A stretch of 64,000 nucleotides of DNA, taken from contig NZ_QNQP01000003.1 in assembly GCF_003316635.1 (NCBI RefSeq), forward strand, positions 168,011 to 232,010, read 5' to 3'. Every line of letters begins with the position of its first letter. The stretch's first letter is position 1. The notes beneath the pieces were generated by a model that searched no databases, was not told the DNA's origin, and saw only the letters and a program-made list of their open reading frames with translations. A program made the position numbers and the translations under genes. Of the stretch, positions 48,912-57,476 are shown one piece after another. This DNA comes from Roseovarius dicentrarchi (GTDB taxonomy: Bacteria > Pseudomonadota > Alphaproteobacteria > Rhodobacterales > Rhodobacteraceae).

Positions 48912-49768
48912 GCGCGAATCATCGAACCTGCGCCATGATCAGTGAACAGCTCCAGCAGGGGCGCGTTCGGGACGCGGCCATCCAGGATAACGACCGCCCG
49001 CACGCCGCCCGCAATCGCGTGCAGTGCGGTTTCCGTCTTGGGGATCATTCCGCCCGAAATGGTGCCATCTGCGGTCATCGCGCGCACCTGATCGGCGGTA
49101 AGATCGGTGATCACGTGGCCCTCTGCGTCGCGCACGCCGTCCACATCGGTCAGCAGCAGCAGGCGATCCGCCTTGAGCGCGGCGGCAATCGCCCCGGCCA
49201 TCGTGTCGCCGTTGATGTTATACGTCTCGCTATTGCGGCCGGCGCCCAAGGGTGCGATCACAGGGATCGCATCGTCGCGAAACAGCGTGTGGAGGATAGC
49301 CGGATCAATCTGGCTGGGCACCCCGACCAGCCCCAACGCCGGATCAGCCGGATCGCAAGTGACCAGATGCGCGTCTTTGCCCGACAGGCCCACGGCGCGG
49401 CCACCTTGCGCGTTGATCGCCTGCACGATCCGTTTGTTGACGCGCCCCGAAAGCACCATTTCGACCACTTCCATGGTGGCCGCATCCGTCACCCGCTTGC
49501 CATTCACGAATTCGGACTTGATCGCCAGCTTGTCCAGCATGTCGTTGATCATCGGCCCGCCGCCATGCACGATGACCGGGTTGACGCCGACCTGCCGCAT
49601 CAGCACCACATCGCGCGCAAATGTATCCATCGCCTCCGCGTCGCCCATGGCGTGACCGCCGAATTTGATGACGACGACAGCCTCGTCGTAGCGCTGCAAA
49701 TAGGGCAGGGCCTCGCTCAGGGTGCGGGCGGTGGAAATCCAGTCACGGTTCATATCGCGTTGCTTCAT
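48908..49768 (-). CDS. argB: Acetylglutamate kinase
   Basis: A 286-aa amino-acid kinase phosphorylating N-acetylglutamate in arginine synthesis. [11 protein letters not shown] and H-G-G-G-P-M-I-N are the nucleotide and substrate motifs, and the [10 protein letters not shown] block follows. The start chosen is ATG 49766-49768, preceded by GCGAGGA at a good spacing. A frame to 49801 is an alternative. Co-transcribed with engB upstream. Confidence 0.97.
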   Translation of the reverse strand: MKQRDMNRDWISTARTLSEALPYLQRYDEAVVVIKFGGHAMGDAEAMDTFARDVVLMRQVGVNPVIVHGGGPMINDMLDKLAIKSEFVNGKRVTDAATMEVVEMVLSGRVNKRIVQAINAQGGRAVGLSGKDAHLVTCDPADPALGLVGVPSQIDPAILHTLFRDDAIPVIAPLGAGRNSETYNINGDTMAGAIAAALKADRLLLLTDVDGVRDAEGHVITDLTADQVRAMTADGTISGGMIPKTETALHAIAGGVRAVVILDGRVPNAPLLELFTDHGAGSMIRA

Positions 49769-49822
49769 TGTTGGGTCCTCGCTGACGGCTGTTATCGCCA
49801 CTCAACACGCGCGGCGCAAGGC

Positions 49823-50479
49823 TCAGACCAGATCGGCGATGGTCGCGCGCAGGGTGGCGATACCGTCGCCCTTTTCGCTGGAGGTCAGGATCATCTCGGG
49901 GAAGGCGGCAGGATGGCGCGCAATTTCGCCCCGCACCTGCGCCAGAATTTCGTCCAGCGCCGTACCGCGCAGCTTGTCCGCCTTGGTCAGGACAACCTGA
50001 AAGGTGACCGCCGCGCTGTCCAGCAGCGACATGATTTCGTGATCCACCGGTTTGACGCCATGGCGCGTGTCGATCAGCACGAAGGCGCGGCGCAGATTCT
50101 GGCGACCCGCAAGATAGCGTTTCAGCAGCGCCTGCCATTTTTCCACCACCGGCAGCGGCGCGTTTGCGTAGCCATAGCCGGGCAGGTCGACCAGATAGTG
50201 ACTGTCGGCAAGCGTGAAAAAGTTCACTTCCTGCGTCCGGCCGGGGGTGTTGGAGGCGCGCGCCAGCGCCTTGCGGCCTGTCAGCGCGTTGATCAGGGTT
50301 GATTTGCCAACGTTCGACCTGCCGGCAAAGCATACCTCGATCCGGTCCGCCTCGGGCAGGCCGGACATGGCAACGACACCTTTCAGGAAATCCGTCTCAC
50401 CGGCGAACAGGATGCGGCCCCGCTCGGCCGCATCCGGGTCCGGTGCGTCGGCAATGGGGAAGGGAAGCGTGGCCATCAC
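49823..50479 (-). CDS. engB: Ribosome biogenesis GTP-binding protein EngB (YsxC/YihA)
   Basis: A 218-aa essential GTPase for 50S assembly. G1 is G-R-S-N-V-G-K-S-T-L, G3 D-L-P-G-Y-G-Y and G4 T-K-A-D-K. The family-typical R-T-Q-E-V-N-F-F switch region is present. It lies about 100 bases after yidC. Confidence 0.96.
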   Translation of the reverse strand: MMATLPFPIADAPDPDAAERGRILFAGETDFLKGVVAMSGLPEADRIEVCFAGRSNVGKSTLINALTGRKALARASNTPGRTQEVNFFTLADSHYLVDLPGYGYANAPLPVVEKWQALLKRYLAGRQNLRRAFVLIDTRHGVKPVDHEIMSLLDSAAVTFQVVLTKADKLRGTALDEILAQVRGEIARHPAAFPEMILTSSEKGDGIATLRATIADLV

Positions 50480-50576
50480 AGTACCTTTGTATCGGCGTAA
50501 ATGCCTTGTTTACCAGCTATCCGGTTTCCTCCGGGAGGGCTGGCGATTGCGCCGCCCGGTTGGGCGGCGCGCTGTG

Positions 50577-52409
50577 TCACGTGTCTTTTTTCGTTGCTTT
50601 CTCGGGCGCCTCGGCCTTCGGTTTGCGTCTGAACCCCTCGCGGATATTGCCAAAGACGTCCGGTTTGTAGCCCTGGCTGCGCATGATCGCGTATTGCTGC
50701 GTGAACGTGATCGTGTTGTTCGCAATCCAGTACAGAACCAGACCGCTGGCGAATTGGCCCAGCATGAACATGAAGACCCAAGGCATCCACGCAAAGATCA
50801 TCTTTTGCGTCGCGTCCTGCGGTGTCGGGTTCAGTTTCTGCTGAAGCCACATCGAAACGCCCAGAAGGATCGGCAAGACGCCCAGCGATATGATGGCAAG
50901 CGGCGAATCGGCGCCGGGGGCGGCATAGGGCAGAAGACCAAAAAGGTTCAGGATCGAGGATGGGTCCGGCGCGCTCAGGTCTTCGATCCAGCCCACCCAT
51001 GGCGCGTGTCGAAGTTCAAGCGTGACGAAAATCACCTTGTAGAGCGAGAAGAAGATCGGGATTTGCAACAGGATCGGCAGGCAGCCCGATGCCGGGTTTA
51101 CCTTTTCCTTCTTGTACAGCTCCATCATCGACTTTTGCATCTTCTGCTTGTCGTCGCCGGCTTCTTCCTTCAGCTTTTCCATCTTCGGCTGAAGCTCTTT
51201 CATACGGGCCATCGACACGTAGGATTTGTATGCCAGCGGCAGCAGAAGCGCCTTGATCATGAGGGTCAGGCCGATGATGGCCCAGCCCATGTTGCCGATC
51301 ATGTTGTTCAGATAATGCAGCACAGCGAAAATCGGCTTGGTCAGGAAGAAAAACCAGCCCCAGTCGATAGAATCCACAAACCGGTCGACACCGTCTTCGT
51401 TCTGATAGTGACGGATGGTCGCCCATTCCTTGGCGCCGGCGAACACTTCGAGCCGGGTGCTGGCGCTTTCGCCGGGGGCCAGCGTCTGGGTCGGCATGCG
51501 TGTGGTCGTCTGGTAGATGTCACGCTTGGCATCATGCAAGGTCGTGACGTTGAAGCCGCCGGTATCGCGCGGAATCAGCGTTGTCATCCAGTACTGGTCG
51601 GTGATGCCGGTCCAGCCTGCCTGCTCGACCGCGATGGTGCTGACGTTGTTGACCGGATCGAAATCATCGTAGTCGGTTTCGGTCAATTCGCCATCTGCCA
51701 TGCGGATGCCGCCCTCGTGCAGGATGAAGAAATTCTTCAGATCTGCGGGCAGGCCGTGGCGGGCGAGAATACCATAGGGTGCGAGGGATACCGTGCCATC
51801 GCCGCTGTTGCGGGCCGATTGCTGAATGTCGAACATGAACTTGTCATCGACGGAAATGGTGCGCGTGAATTCCAGACCGGCGCCATTGTCCCATGTCAGC
51901 GTGATCGGCGTGTCCGGCGTCAGTTTCGCGCCATCCTCGGCCTGCCATTCGGTGTTGGCGCCCGGCACAAGATCGCGGGTCAGGCCGGCGCCCGGCGCCC
52001 AGCCAAACAGGGCATAATAGGGTGCGGCGCTGCCGATCGGTGACAGAAGGTCGACGATGTCGGAATCCGGCTCGATCGTATCGCGGTAGTTTTTCAGGGA
52101 CAGCTGATCAATGCGGCCACCTTGCAGCGAGATGCTGCCCTTCAGGCTGGGCGTGTCGATTTCGACGCGGGGCGCATCGGCAACCTGGGGCTCGGCCTCT
52201 TCGGCGGCGGGCGGGGTGCCATCGACCGCATCGGGCGCGGCGGCAATGCCCGGCTCGGTTGCCACGCCATCGACGGGCTGGCTGGTGGCCGCGGGCGCGC
52301 TGATATCCTCCGGAGGGGCCTCCGGCGCGGGAAACAGCACGAACCACAGCATGATTACAACGAAACTCAGCGCGGTGGCGAGGATTAGGTTCTTGTTCTG
52401 ATCGTCCAT
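50577..52409 (-). CDS. yidC: Membrane protein insertase YidC
   Basis: A 610-aa insertase, working with Sec or alone. TM1 is at the N-terminus (L-S-F-V-V-I-M-L-W-F-V-L-F), followed by an Ala/Pro/Glu-rich linker (30-75), the periplasmic beta-supersandwich (about 75-360) and the conserved C-terminal five-helix core. The core contains Y-L-N-N-M-I-G-N-M-G-W-A-I-I and the M-W-L-Q-Q-K-L-N-P block. Ends with a basic tail (R-R-K-P-K-A-E-A-P-E-K-A-T-K-K). It is parted from rnpA/yidD by about 3.2 kb. Confidence 0.97.
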   Translation of the reverse strand: MDDQNKNLILATALSFVVIMLWFVLFPAPEAPPEDISAPAATSQPVDGVATEPGIAAAPDAVDGTPPAAEEAEPQVADAPRVEIDTPSLKGSISLQGGRIDQLSLKNYRDTIEPDSDIVDLLSPIGSAAPYYALFGWAPGAGLTRDLVPGANTEWQAEDGAKLTPDTPITLTWDNGAGLEFTRTISVDDKFMFDIQQSARNSGDGTVSLAPYGILARHGLPADLKNFFILHEGGIRMADGELTETDYDDFDPVNNVSTIAVEQAGWTGITDQYWMTTLIPRDTGGFNVTTLHDAKRDIYQTTTRMPTQTLAPGESASTRLEVFAGAKEWATIRHYQNEDGVDRFVDSIDWGWFFFLTKPIFAVLHYLNNMIGNMGWAIIGLTLMIKALLLPLAYKSYVSMARMKELQPKMEKLKEEAGDDKQKMQKSMMELYKKEKVNPASGCLPILLQIPIFFSLYKVIFVTLELRHAPWVGWIEDLSAPDPSSILNLFGLLPYAAPGADSPLAIISLGVLPILLGVSMWLQQKLNPTPQDATQKMIFAWMPWVFMFMLGQFASGLVLYWIANNTITFTQQYAIMRSQGYKPDVFGNIREGFRRKPKAEAPEKATKKDT

Positions 52410-52523
52410 TCCTGGAAGCCACTCATCTGTTGGGAAGTCACGGGTGGTTCAACAGAGTGCGGCCACAAAGGTCAAGGAGATTCCGGGCAACGTGACCCTT
52501 CGCCGCCGCGTTTTACCCTTAAA

Positions 52524-54080
52524 TCAGTTGATCCGGCGGCCGATCGGCGGCACTTCGGCCAGCTTGGCCAGATGTGAACGAACCCATTCCGCCGTTCGGT
52601 CCAGTGGCATCGGGCGGCCGATGCCAAAGCCCTGAACATGACCGCAGCCCAGCTGCGCCAGCATCGCATGTTCGCCGGACGTTTCGACGCCTTCGGCAAG
52701 CGTGGACAGACCCAGCTGTTCGGCCATGGTCAGGATCGCCGCCACCATGCGCTGTTGTTCGGGGTCGCAATCGACCTTCATCACAAACGACCGGTCGATT
52801 TTCAGCCGCTGCACATCAAACCGCCGGATGGACGAGATGGAGGCATGCCCGGTGCCAAAATCATCAAGGTCAATCTGGCATCCCAGCCGGGCCAGTCCGG
52901 CGATATTATGCACAACCGTATCGTCGGGGGTGGAGGCTACGACGTTCTCCAGGATCTCGACGGCGAGGCGGCTCGCCGGCAGGTCGAAGCGGTCCAGCTC
53001 CCACTCGATTTTTTTCACAAGGCCCGGATTGCGCAGTTCCTCGGGGGAGAAGTTGACCCCGACATGCGGCACGTCCAGCCCAGCGGCGTCCCATGATTTC
53101 AGGGCTGCCAGTGAATTGTACAGCATGATTTCGCCCAGACGCTCCATCTTGGCGCCCTGCTGGAGGGCGGGCAGAAATTCGGCGGGTGAAATGACGCCGC
53201 GTACCGGGTGGGTCCAGCGGGCCAGCGCCTCGAACCCGCTGATCTGGCCGGTATCTGTGGATATCTGCGGCTGATACCACGGCTGGATCTGGCCGTTTTC
53301 CAGCGCCTCGACGGCCTCGGCGACCAGCCCGTCATCGCAGCCTGTGACCGGCTCTGCCATGTCGCGGCTGAAGGCGCGCGTGGCGGACGGGCCGTGGCGC
53401 CGTGCCTCGGCCAGTGCGACGGTGGCGGAGTTCAGCAAGGCCGCGCCGGTGCGATCCTGCGTGGACGTGCCTTTGAGGCCCGTGTCAATGGCAAGGCCGA
53501 CAGACGCTGTGACGTAAATGCTGGTGCCGTCCAGCGCAATCGGCGCCTCCAATGCGGATTGCAGGCGATCCGCCATCTGCAGCATGTTTCCAAGGTCCAG
53601 CTGGCGCACCGGGGCCACGCAGACGGCGAACATGGCCTCTTCAATCCGGCTGACCGTATCGCGGCTGCGCACGGCCGAGCGCAAGCGATCGGTCAGCTGC
53701 GTCATCACGGCATCGGTGGGCCCGCTGCCAACCCTTTCGCGCAGGGCGCCGTATTCATCCAGCTCCAGCAGGATGCACCCGGTCCGGCGCGATGTCGCCA
53801 CCGCACCGCGCACTGCCGCCTCTATCGCCTGATCAAATCCGTCTTCGTCGACGTTCGGATCGCCCTGCCGCGCCGCGCGGGTCAGGGCGGCCCACACAGG
53901 GCCGGAAATGATCAGGCAAACGGGAAATCCGACAGCGATCATGATCAGCAAATCCTCGCCGCCCAGCCAGAAACCGCCCAGCACCAGCGCAGGCAAAACG
54001 CCAAGCAGCGCCGGAACGACGGGAATTTCGCGAAGGCCGGCATGAACAGCAGACAGTATCGGGCGGAGTGGCAGGGACAT
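52524..54080 (-). CDS. c-di-GMP phosphodiesterase: EAL domain with degenerate GGDEF domain
   Basis: A 518-aa membrane signalling protein. Two hydrophobic stretches (about 20-60) are followed by a GGDEF-like domain whose active site reads R-I-E-E-A-M-F near residue 147 instead of GGDEF, so it is not expected to make c-di-GMP. The EAL domain (about 265-515) is intact: F-E-A-L-A-R-W (about 284), N-F-S-P-E-E-L, E-I-L-E-N-V, D-D-F-G-T-G, K-I-D-R-S-F-V and E-G-V-E-T. It is predicted to hydrolyse c-di-GMP, possibly regulated by GTP at the dead domain. Confidence 0.93.
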   Translation of the reverse strand: MSLPLRPILSAVHAGLREIPVVPALLGVLPALVLGGFWLGGEDLLIMIAVGFPVCLIISGPVWAALTRAARQGDPNVDEDGFDQAIEAAVRGAVATSRRTGCILLELDEYGALRERVGSGPTDAVMTQLTDRLRSAVRSRDTVSRIEEAMFAVCVAPVRQLDLGNMLQMADRLQSALEAPIALDGTSIYVTASVGLAIDTGLKGTSTQDRTGAALLNSATVALAEARRHGPSATRAFSRDMAEPVTGCDDGLVAEAVEALENGQIQPWYQPQISTDTGQISGFEALARWTHPVRGVISPAEFLPALQQGAKMERLGEIMLYNSLAALKSWDAAGLDVPHVGVNFSPEELRNPGLVKKIEWELDRFDLPASRLAVEILENVVASTPDDTVVHNIAGLARLGCQIDLDDFGTGHASISSIRRFDVQRLKIDRSFVMKVDCDPEQQRMVAAILTMAEQLGLSTLAEGVETSGEHAMLAQLGCGHVQGFGIGRPMPLDRTAEWVRSHLAKLAEVPPIGRRIN

Positions 54081-54137
54081 CGGGCAGCGCCTTTTCAGAT
54101 TGCCCGGCCACCCTACGAACGCCCTCTCAACAGCCCC

Positions 54138-55016
54138 TTAACGCAGCTGTGGAATATCGCCGAAATCTCTGTCGCTTTTTACAGATCCCAGCGAAAGCGT
54201 TGTGAAATCAAACAGATCGGGGTCCAGCAAATGTGACGGGCGCGCATTCATCAGGGCGCGAAACATCACCTGGCGGCGTCCGGGGCTGTTTGCCTCCCAA
54301 CCGTCCAGTATCTGTTTGACCTGCTGGCGTTGCAGACCATCCTGACTGCCGCACAGATCGCACGGAATGATCGGATACTGCATCGCCCGCGCGAATCGCT
54401 CGCAATCCTCCTCGGCCACATGGGCAAGGGGGCGCAGCACGAACAGATCGCCATCCTCGTTGACCAGCTTGGGCGGCATGGTGGCCAGCCGCCCGCCGTG
54501 GAAAAGGTTCATGAAGAAAGTTTCGAGGATGTCATCGCGGTGATGTCCCAGCACAACCGCTGTGCAGCCTTCCTCGCGTGCGATGCGGTAGAGATTACCG
54601 CGCCGAAGCCGCGAGCACAGCGCGCAGAACGTACGCCCTGCGGGGATTTTATCCATGACAATCGAATAGGTGTCCTTGTATTCGATCCGGTGGGTGACCT
54701 GCATTTTTTGCAGAAATTCGGGCAGGACCGTGGCGGGAAATCCGGGCTGGCCCTGATCCAGATTGCACGCGAGCAGATCGACCGGCAAAATGCCGCGCCA
54801 TTGCAATTCGTGCAGCACGGCCAGCAATGTATAGCTGTCCTTGCCCCCGGACAGGCACACCAGCCAGCGCGCGCGCGGACCGTCGCGGTCCACCATGCCA
54901 TAGGTATCCACCGCCTCGCGCGTCAGGCGCACAATGCGTTTGCGCAGCTTGCGGAATTCCGTGCTGCGGGGCGCCCCGTGAAAGAGCGGGTGAATATCGT
55001 CGGCATCATCGAGCAT
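54138..55016 (-). CDS. ttcA: tRNA 2-thiocytidine(32) synthetase TtcA
   Basis: A 292-aa PP-loop ATPase with a [4Fe-4S] cluster that thiolates C32 in tRNAs. The PP-loop is L-S-G-G-K-D-S-Y-T near residue 55. Cluster-binding cysteines are [10 protein letters not shown] (about 132) and C-D-L-C-G-S (about 220). The V-L-G-H-H-R-D-D block is typical. Length is as in E. coli (311 aa) or a little shorter. Confidence 0.95.
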   Translation of the reverse strand: MLDDADDIHPLFHGAPRSTEFRKLRKRIVRLTREAVDTYGMVDRDGPRARWLVCLSGGKDSYTLLAVLHELQWRGILPVDLLACNLDQGQPGFPATVLPEFLQKMQVTHRIEYKDTYSIVMDKIPAGRTFCALCSRLRRGNLYRIAREEGCTAVVLGHHRDDILETFFMNLFHGGRLATMPPKLVNEDGDLFVLRPLAHVAEEDCERFARAMQYPIIPCDLCGSQDGLQRQQVKQILDGWEANSPGRRQVMFRALMNARPSHLLDPDLFDFTTLSLGSVKSDRDFGDIPQLR

Positions 55017-55098
55017 GAATCCGCTGTAATGGACCCAAGCCGCCCAAACAAGACTGGAACGCAGCAGGCCAGCCGCGCGTTACCCGGAGGAATGGTTG

Positions 55099-55626
55099 AT
55101 GAAAGGATACGCGATGACCCGCTCAGGATTGATACTGGCAACCGTTATCACAGGTTTGACCGCCGGCACGGCAGTGGCAGAGGCCGGCGCCATGGCGATG
55201 CTGAAAGGACAGGACGGACAGGATGCCGGCCATGTCACAATCACCCAAGGGCCGAACGGCACGCTGTTTCACGCCGAACTGACCGGACTTGCGCCGGGTT
55301 GGCACAGCTTTCACGTGCATGAGGTGGGATCGTGCGAGGATGGCTTTGCCGCGGCGGGCGATCACTATGCGCCGGACGGCAATGGCCACGGCCTGATGGC
55401 CGATGGTGGGGCGCACGCGGGCGATTTGCCGAATATCCACGTTGCCGCCGATGGCACGGCAATGGCGGAATTCTATAGCAGCCGTCTGACAGTGGCAGAC
55501 GGCGCGGCCCCCCTGATGGACGAGGACGGCTCGGCCATTGTCATTCACGAGAACGCCGATAGTTACGGAGCCGATGCAGGCGCTGGCGGGCGTGTGGCCT
55601 GCGGGGTCATCACGCAGACCAAGTAA
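55099..55626 (+). CDS. sodC: Periplasmic Cu/Zn superoxide dismutase
   Basis: A 175-aa SOD with a signal peptide (about residues 1-24, cleavage after A-V-A). Metal ligands are visible in F-H-V-H-E-V-G-S-C, G-D-H-Y and H-A-G-D-L-P-N, with the last Cu ligand in V-I-H-E-N-A-D. The disulfide partner is in R-V-A-C-G-V. Start ATG 55099 is 8 bases after GGAGG. It is alone on the plus strand inside a minus-strand gene string. Confidence 0.95.
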   Translation: MKGYAMTRSGLILATVITGLTAGTAVAEAGAMAMLKGQDGQDAGHVTITQGPNGTLFHAELTGLAPGWHSFHVHEVGSCEDGFAAAGDHYAPDGNGHGLMADGGAHAGDLPNIHVAADGTAMAEFYSSRLTVADGAAPLMDEDGSAIVIHENADSYGADAGAGGRVACGVITQTK

Positions 55627-55651
55627 CGCTGCACAGCAAAGCGCGGGCGGA

Positions 55652-55873
55652 TCAGTCGGGCACGTTGTCGATGCCCGACCCGCCCCACGGGTTGCAGCGC
55701 GCGATGCGATGCAGGGTCAGCCATGCGCCGCGAATGCCGCCGTGACGCTCCAGCGCCTCCAGCGCGTAGGCGCTGCATGTGGGGTGAAAGCGGCAGCCAT
55801 GCCCCACCCATGGGCTGAAAAGAAGCCTGTAGGCGCGAACCGGCAGCGCAAGGCACCGCGCAAGCAAGGTCAT
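55652..55873 (-). CDS. yidD: Membrane protein insertion efficiency factor YidD
   Basis: A 73-aa protein that aids YidC-dependent insertion. Diagnostic features are the Y-R-L-L-F-S-P-W start and C-R-F-H-P-T-C-S-A-Y-A-L-E-A-L, with the third cysteine in R-C-N-P-W-G. It overlaps rnpA by 4 bases. YidC itself is not directly next to it here. Confidence 0.97.
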   Translation of the reverse strand: MTLLARCLALPVRAYRLLFSPWVGHGCRFHPTCSAYALEALERHGGIRGAWLTLHRIARCNPWGGSGIDNVPD

Positions 55874-56304
55874 GTCTGCTTGTCATGCAGTTTGCGAAGC
55901 GCGTAGGCCAGATCGCCTTTCAGCGCGTCAAAGGGTCGGTTGGCCGTCGCCTCGGCCCGGCCGATCAGGACGTAATCCCACCCCGGCACACCTTTTCCTG
56001 GCAAAACAGCGCGCGCAGCCTCGCGCAGGCGCCGTTTGGCGCGGTTGCGGGCAACCGCGTTGCCGACCTTTTTCGAGCAGGTAAAACCGACGCGGATGCC
56101 ATCCGCAGCCTCATCACCGGTGCGGCGCCGGGCCTGAACCATCATGGAACTGGTGCCCTGACGACCTGCCCGCGCAGCGCGCAGAAATTCCTTGCGCGTT
56201 TTCAGCACAGTCAGGGGGTGTTCCGTCACACCCATCTTTGCGCACGACAAAACCGCCGGGGATGCCTGCCCGGTCTGACGATCGGGGTGCTCCGGCGGTG
56301 TCAT
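55870..56304 (-). CDS. rnpA: Ribonuclease P protein component
   Basis: A 144-aa basic protein that binds RNase P RNA and helps process pre-tRNA. The core starts at L-K-T-R-K-E-F-L and has the R-V-G-F-T-C-S-K-K-V-G-N-A-V-A-R-N-R-A-K-R-R-L-R-E motif. ATG 56302-56304 adds about 23 residues to the usual N-terminus; ATG 56233-56235 (M-G-V-T-E-H) gives 121 aa and is equally possible. It follows rpmH. Confidence 0.94.
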   Translation of the reverse strand: MTPPEHPDRQTGQASPAVLSCAKMGVTEHPLTVLKTRKEFLRAARAGRQGTSSMMVQARRRTGDEAADGIRVGFTCSKKVGNAVARNRAKRRLREAARAVLPGKGVPGWDYVLIGRAEATANRPFDALKGDLAYALRKLHDKQT

Positions 56305-56327
56305 CACGTCGTTCAGCCTGCTGGCGC

Positions 56328-56462
56328 TTATGCGCTCAGCGACTTGCGACCGCGCGCGCGGCGTGCGTTCAGGATCTTGCGACCGGCTTTGGTAGCCATA
56401 CGCGCACGAAAACCGTGGCGCCGCTTGCGAACCAGGTTCGAGGGTTGAAAGGTGCGTTTCAT
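56328..56462 (-). CDS. rpmH: 50S ribosomal protein L34
   Basis: A 44-aa L34, translated from the minus strand as [21 protein letters not shown] and onward to the S-L-S-A end. Start ATG 56460-56462, stop at 56328. First gene of the rpmH-rnpA-yidD string, with a strong promoter about 80 bases upstream. Confidence 0.98.
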
Positions 56463-56539
56463 CGCTCCGTCTCCAAACTTTGTGCGGACTGGTGCAATTC
56501 CGGGGAATCGCGCAGCATCCGGGTATATCCGAAGCCCGG

Positions 56540-56568
56540 TCTATAGTGGGCGCCTTTGTCCAAGTCAA
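56540..56568 (-). promoter_or_regulatory. Sigma-70-type promoter of rpmH
   Basis: On the minus strand TTGACT, exactly 17 bases, then TATAGA. Both boxes are close to consensus and it points directly at rpmH. Confidence 0.8.
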
Positions 56569-56737
56569 ACCCCGCGCCGCTGTTTATTGCAACAAAAGCG
56601 CCTTTGCAGTCATGCAGATGCGCCAGGGATGTTTGCGCGCCGATAGTCACGGCGGATCAACGCCGCGTGATACGGCTATTCAACCGCGCGCGATAGCGTC
56701 ATCTAAGAGCGGCAAGGCACACAACAGGGGACGATCC

Positions 56738-57472
56738 GTGACGAGCAAGGACTGCCAGAGCCGCAAGCATCCCGTTTTGCGCCACGCGCCGTTGGCGCTG
56801 ATCGTGCTGATTGCCGCAATAGGGGCATTTACGCTGCGCGATTATCTCAGCTTTGACACGCTGCGCGAGAATCGCGAGGCGCTGCTGGCCTACCGGGACA
56901 CGCATTTTGCGGCCATGGTCGCGGGATTTATCGGAATATATGTGCTGATCGTCGCGTTTTCGCTGCCCGGCGCCGCTGTGGCATCGGTCACCGGGGGATT
57001 TTTGTTCGGGCTTGCCTGGGGCACGGCGGCGAATGTTGTGGCGGCCTCATTGGGGGCCATCGCGATATTTCAGGCCGCCCGGCTGGGGCTGGGTCAAACG
57101 CTGGCGGCGAAATTGGACGCAAGCGACGGCACCCTGAAACGCATCAAAGACGGGCTGCATGAAAACGAGGTCAGTGTTCTGTTTCTGTTGCGGCTGGTGC
57201 CTGCGGTGCCGTTTTTCGTGGCAAATCTGCTGCCGGCGTTGGTCGGCGTGAAATTTCGCAACTTTGTGCTGACAACCGTTTTGGGCATCATTCCCGGTGC
57301 GCTGGTCTTTACCTGGATCGGGGTGGGCGTTGGCGAGGTATTTGACCGTGGCGGCAGCCCTGATCTGAGCCTTCTGTGGGAGCCGCAGGTGATCGGCCCG
57401 CTTTTGGGGCTGAGCGCACTGGCTGCACTGCCGATCTTGTTGAAGGCGTTGCGCCGAAAGAAGGGTATTTAA
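56738..57472 (+). CDS. TVP38/TMEM64-family (DedA-like, SNARE-associated) membrane protein
   Basis: A 244-aa protein with about six hydrophobic segments. The VTT-domain motifs are F-S-L-P-G-A-A-V-A-S-V-T-G-G-F-L-F-G and F-L-L-R-L-V-P-A-V-P-F-F-V-A-N, and the G-I-I-P-G stretch is also typical. Starts at GTG 56738; an upstream ATG frame to 56480 is antisense to rpmH's leader and is not used. It is 4 bases from the disulfide oxidoreductase gene, a known pairing. Substrate unknown. Confidence 0.9.
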   Translation: MTSKDCQSRKHPVLRHAPLALIVLIAAIGAFTLRDYLSFDTLRENREALLAYRDTHFAAMVAGFIGIYVLIVAFSLPGAAVASVTGGFLFGLAWGTAANVVAASLGAIAIFQAARLGLGQTLAAKLDASDGTLKRIKDGLHENEVSVLFLLRLVPAVPFFVANLLPALVGVKFRNFVLTTVLGIIPGALVFTWIGVGVGEVFDRGGSPDLSLLWEPQVIGPLLGLSALAALPILLKALRRKKGI

Positions 57473-57476
57473 GCCA

